From Ceratodon purpureus (taxonomy: Eukaryota > Streptophyta > Bryopsida > Pseudoditrichales > Ditrichaceae), in assembly GCA_014871385.1 (NCBI GenBank), contig CM026426.1, forward strand, positions 28,231,037-28,295,036: a DNA stretch of 64,000 bases, written 5' to 3'. The notes beneath the pieces were generated by a model. That model ran no database searches, had not been told where the DNA came from, and was given only the letters and a program-made list of their open reading frames with translations. Positions 60,841 to 64,000 of this stretch are shown here, piece by piece; position 1 is the first letter of the stretch; each line of letters starts with the position of its first letter. Position numbers and translations under genes: made by a program.

Positions 60841-62440
60841 GGTTTTTTGAGGTTTTAGTAGCTTTGGATCCTCGATGATGACTTGGCTGTATGGATATTT
60901 TTTGTTTCAATAATCTAATATGGATTTCTTAGTGTTTCTGATTATGTTTTCTTGGCGTTTCTGATTCTGTTCAATAGGTTTCGATCTAACCCACGACTAA
61001 GTGATCCTCGGATATGCTTGTTTTAAACAGATCTAATCAAGACACCAGCCGCCGAGGTTAGTTTGGAGAATGAGAAGAAACGCAGACACTTGAATACTAA
61101 TATTCGCGGTTTGAACTATGTAAAGAAGGAAAAGGCATCTCCATCGGGTTGTAGGAAAAATAAGAGTTGATATTTGGTGTGGATACGTCATCAACAGATA
61201 CTCTTCGACAAAACACTTTAAGTAAGTAAACCTAAAATTGTTACTCTGATTTGCTTTTCCTTGATCTTCGTTCAGGCACTAGTTTTCCTAATCCTTGGTG
61301 ATGTTGTCAATTGATACTCCTTGAATATCAGATGATCTCCGAACTATCATACACGGATTTTATTCAGTGCCGTAAATCAGTTTTTGTGAAGGCCGTCGGA
61401 CTTGGGCCTTATAAATATATTTAGGATTATATACTATACAATATTGCTGATGGTTGTTTCATGTTCCTAAGCAAGATACAAACTTGTAATGCCCAAGTCT
61501 TTTGTTTATTGTATACTCGGATTTTATGGGACTGATGTTTGATGTTGGTGCTTTAGGTATAAATTATCTAAAGGATTTACTTAACTGGCATGGAGTTTTT
61601 AGGTCCTTCCTTGCTTAGTTTTTATGGATCGGAAGACTTTGCGGGATATGGCCTATCGATTCTGTTTGCTTCTCTTTAATTGTATTCAGATACTCTTGCT
61701 TGCGCAAACTTTTGATACTATCTAGGTTCACGAAGTCTGGTTTTAGCCTTCAACTATGTGACTTCATTAAATTTGTTACTTGAGGAGCTAGTGAGCAGAA
61801 CGTTAGTTTGCGCCTGTCTAAGAAGCTTCTATGAATATCAAAATTCTATGCGTCCAGATATTGGATGACATGTTCTTTTATTTTATTTTTAAAAGTGGCG
61901 TTGAGGACCTTCCAAGTCCACCTGTTGGCGTTGGCGCCAAATCACCGGCTCTAGCACTTCGATAGCTTTGATCCTAATTTCTCTCGTCTTGTATTCTACC
62001 TAGGGTGTCTCTACGAACATTGTATATAAACTAATCCATATTTATATATATGTATAAATGCGATTGTAGGGTCCTCGGCTTTAGGTCCGTCTACTCGTGT
62101 ATGTATCAATACAACGACACCGTAATTGTGTATAATACATTTTATATATTCATCGACGCGGATGAAAAGGTTATTTATACGATTGATGTTTCTTTTCTTC
62201 GACACTTGCCAAATGCGAGAGTCTTCAGTATACGTATTGATTTTGGATGCACATAGGTATCTGCTAGTTTTATTTCATCAATGACGAGATTTTCGTGTCT
62301 GACATTCTCAAGGTTCAGGTGTACCTGAAGGTCTATTTTCCGACCTGTTCTGCCTATATACATACTTTAGCACCTTACAGCGCGCATTGCAAAAAGCCGT
62401 CCTCCACTATCGTCATTGCCATTGCACCCCCGACCCTTAA
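60841..62440. other. No gene seen
   Basis: About 1.6 kb of AT-leaning intergenic DNA up to the edge of the second Harbinger element. Short ORFs near 62.0-62.36 kb overlap on both strands and have no motif. The last bases before the element are TAA, the expected target duplication. Confidence 0.5.
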
Positions 62441-64000
62441 GGCTGGTTCGCACCTGGCCTTATGAAATGGAATAACGAAAGGGATAAGACCTAGTTATTA
62501 AGCAAAAGGTGGTTCTGTTCACACGGAGGCCTTTTCCTGTAGTGGTTCTCGTATATATTTGGTGGTCGTACGTATTTGGTGTTCAGTGTTTGTCGACGTT
62601 ATGTAATGATGACTGCCACGTTGGCTAGTGGAGGTGAGTTTTTAGATGAGGGGTCACACCTGGTTGGCGATGATACGTAGTGCTCAGGTTGTCTTCTCCG
62701 TGTTCTGCCTGTCAATCCACACAGGTCGTCTTCTTCTCTCACAGTTTAATTTTCCCCCTCGAACATCTTGCATACCAGAACGTCCTCTGCATTTGTCTTT
62801 GTCTCTCGGTGTTTTTGCTGTGGTTGGGAGCGTGGAATTTCGAGGTTAAGAGTACAGTTTTTTGAGGGCGTTTATACTTGAGCATAATCGATTCAGATGA
62901 CTTTGTAGTGGGAGATTTTTGTGGGTGTCTGTGTTCTCGCCGAAGAATGACCGGCGACTCCGGCGACAGCCCACACATTTTCATCTGCTCAAAGGTTTGC
63001 CACTCCATATAATTCTGCGTCAACCACCGGGGATTGTGCCGAGGTGTGTCTTCCAACCCCTCTCTTCTATTTGCGTGCGGTGTGATTTATTGGTGCTTTA
63101 CAAAGGTGTTCTGGTTGAGGAATTGAGTGTGGAGTTGACGGTTAACCTAATCGCAGTTACAGCTTCCATGTTATTAAAGAATTCTGACTGTGTGTCGCGT
63201 TATTTTCCTTCAGAAACAGACCTTGATTTGCAATGGATCCCAACACGCAACCCGAGTCCCTGTATGCTTTCACGGCCTAGTTATTGCTACAGCTGCTACA
63301 AGATCCCCATTACAATTACGTGCACCCCAGAGGAGAGGATATCGAGAATGGATTGAACGACCCAATGGCGGATGTTTTGAGCAATTTCAGCAGTCCAATA
63401 GACGATCCAAATGCATTGTTGAGTACGAGTCTGCGTACTTACAGGTTCTGTACCTCCTTCACAATGTTTGATGACGATGTAGGGTTCTGGGTTAGGCCAC
63501 GCTCAACGACGTGGTGCAGTAGGTTTTTGTTAGATCAATATGACGACCAGCGCTGGGTCCAAATGTTTCGGATGTCCAAGAGATCTGTAATCGCCTTGTC
63601 TGAGTTGTTGACGCCTGCAATCCAACGTCAAGACACGAAATACCGATTAGCTATTCCTGTGTTGATACGCGTAGCATGCACATTGTTCAAGCTGACACAC
63701 GGTGCCAGTATGTTAATCTGTAGCGAAATGTTCGCAGTAGGGAAGAGTACGGTTTCTATAATAGTTCGTGATGCGGTCCACGCTATCAACGATTGCCTGC
63801 GGCATGGAATAAGTTGGCCCACGGGCAATCGGTTGCGAGATAATCAGACTGATTTCAAGCGCTTCTGCGGTCCACTTGCTGTAGTGGGTGCCATAGACGG
63901 TACACATATTGCTATCTCCAAACCGCAATATGTACCAGCAGATTATTACTACTTTAAATCAGGTGGATACTCATTGAATTGTCAGGCAGTGGTAGATAGT
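62441..64000 (+). mobile_element. PIF/Harbinger element 2, left part
   Basis: The likely left end GGCTGGTTCGCACCTGGCC follows TAA at 62438-62440. PIF/Harbinger elements duplicate a 3-bp TTA/TAA target and often start GG. About 790 bases of leader precede a transposase frame that runs off the window. The right end and accessory gene are outside. Confidence 0.65.
63233..64000 (+). pseudogene. PIF/Harbinger transposase, copy 2, 3' end beyond window
   Basis: ATG 63233 (MDPNTQPESLYAF) follows an acceptor-like TTCCTTCAG. One TAG at 63278 (one C-to-T step from CAG) interrupts; otherwise the frame is open to the window end (about 256 codons). It carries the family's N-terminal helical region (FRMSKRSVIALSELLTP, YRLAIPVLIRVACTLFKL, GKSTVSIIVRDAVHAIND), the first catalytic Asp in VVGAIDGTHIAISKP, and YYFKSGGYSLNCQAVVD. 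The later catalytic residues lie outside. It is clearly homologous to the dead copy at 32.5-33.6 kb but much better kept. If the TAG is the only defect, it is a recent inactivation. Confidence 0.88.

Overview
The window looks like nuclear DNA of a land plant with a large, repeat-rich genome. The evidence is plant-type Ty3/gypsy and Ty1/copia retrotransposons with tRNA primer sites, PIF/Harbinger and MULE-like DNA transposons, intron-bearing genes with GT-AG junctions, a relic of a mitochondrial branched-chain keto-acid dehydrogenase E2 gene, and long AT microsatellites. A seedless plant (fern, lycophyte, bryophyte or charophyte relative) is a guess from style only. No bacterial or organellar gene cluster is present.

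Layout. 1-5.2 kb: 3' half of a Ty3/gypsy element (RNase H, integrase, an extra sense ORF with a coiled coil, a small zinc-finger-like ORF, polypurine tract, LTR). 5.3-7.2 kb: a reversed Ty1/copia relic (LTR with TATA box, tRNA-Met primer site, gag, protease). 10.1-11.6 kb: E2 pseudogene that keeps its introns. 12.1-12.6 kb: possible two-exon gene. 12.8-14.6 kb: almost pure A/T block. 16.3-17.4 kb: decayed coiled-coil/Cys-His ORF. About 18.95-31.85 kb: a GC-rich MULE-like transposon of about 12.9 kb with 257-bp inverted repeats that are about 97% identical. It holds an apparently intact four-exon SWIM transposase gene (941 codons), a convergent three-exon partner gene, a 75-bp tandem array and 16 dispersed copies of TTAGGACA. 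32.5-35.1 kb: dead PIF/Harbinger element. 36.5-37.9 kb: heavily decayed ORF. 38.07-39.63 kb: non-autonomous inverted-repeat element with a nested 217-bp TA-flanked MITE. 39.6-44.4 kb: AT-rich, gene-free. 45.2-48.7 kb: a gene of at least four phase-matched exons (at least 730 codons) with a 570-bp CCACCT array in an intron. 51.3-55.6 kb: GC-rich minisatellite clusters in opposite orientations. 55.7-57.4 kb: second gypsy 5' LTR plus intact gag, with no pol behind it. 57.6-60.8 kb: decayed ORFs. 62.44 kb to the end: second PIF/Harbinger element, cut by the window edge.

How it fits together. The window is a patchwork of transposable elements. Most in-frame stops in the decayed ORFs are TAG, TAA or TGA at positions one C-to-T step from CAG, CAA or CGA, as expected from deamination of methylated cytosine in silenced DNA. 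The transposase gene of the large MULE-like element has escaped this, although its partner gene carries two TAG stops. That element, with its convergent gene pair, near-identical inverted repeats and repeated internal motif, is the most interesting system here.
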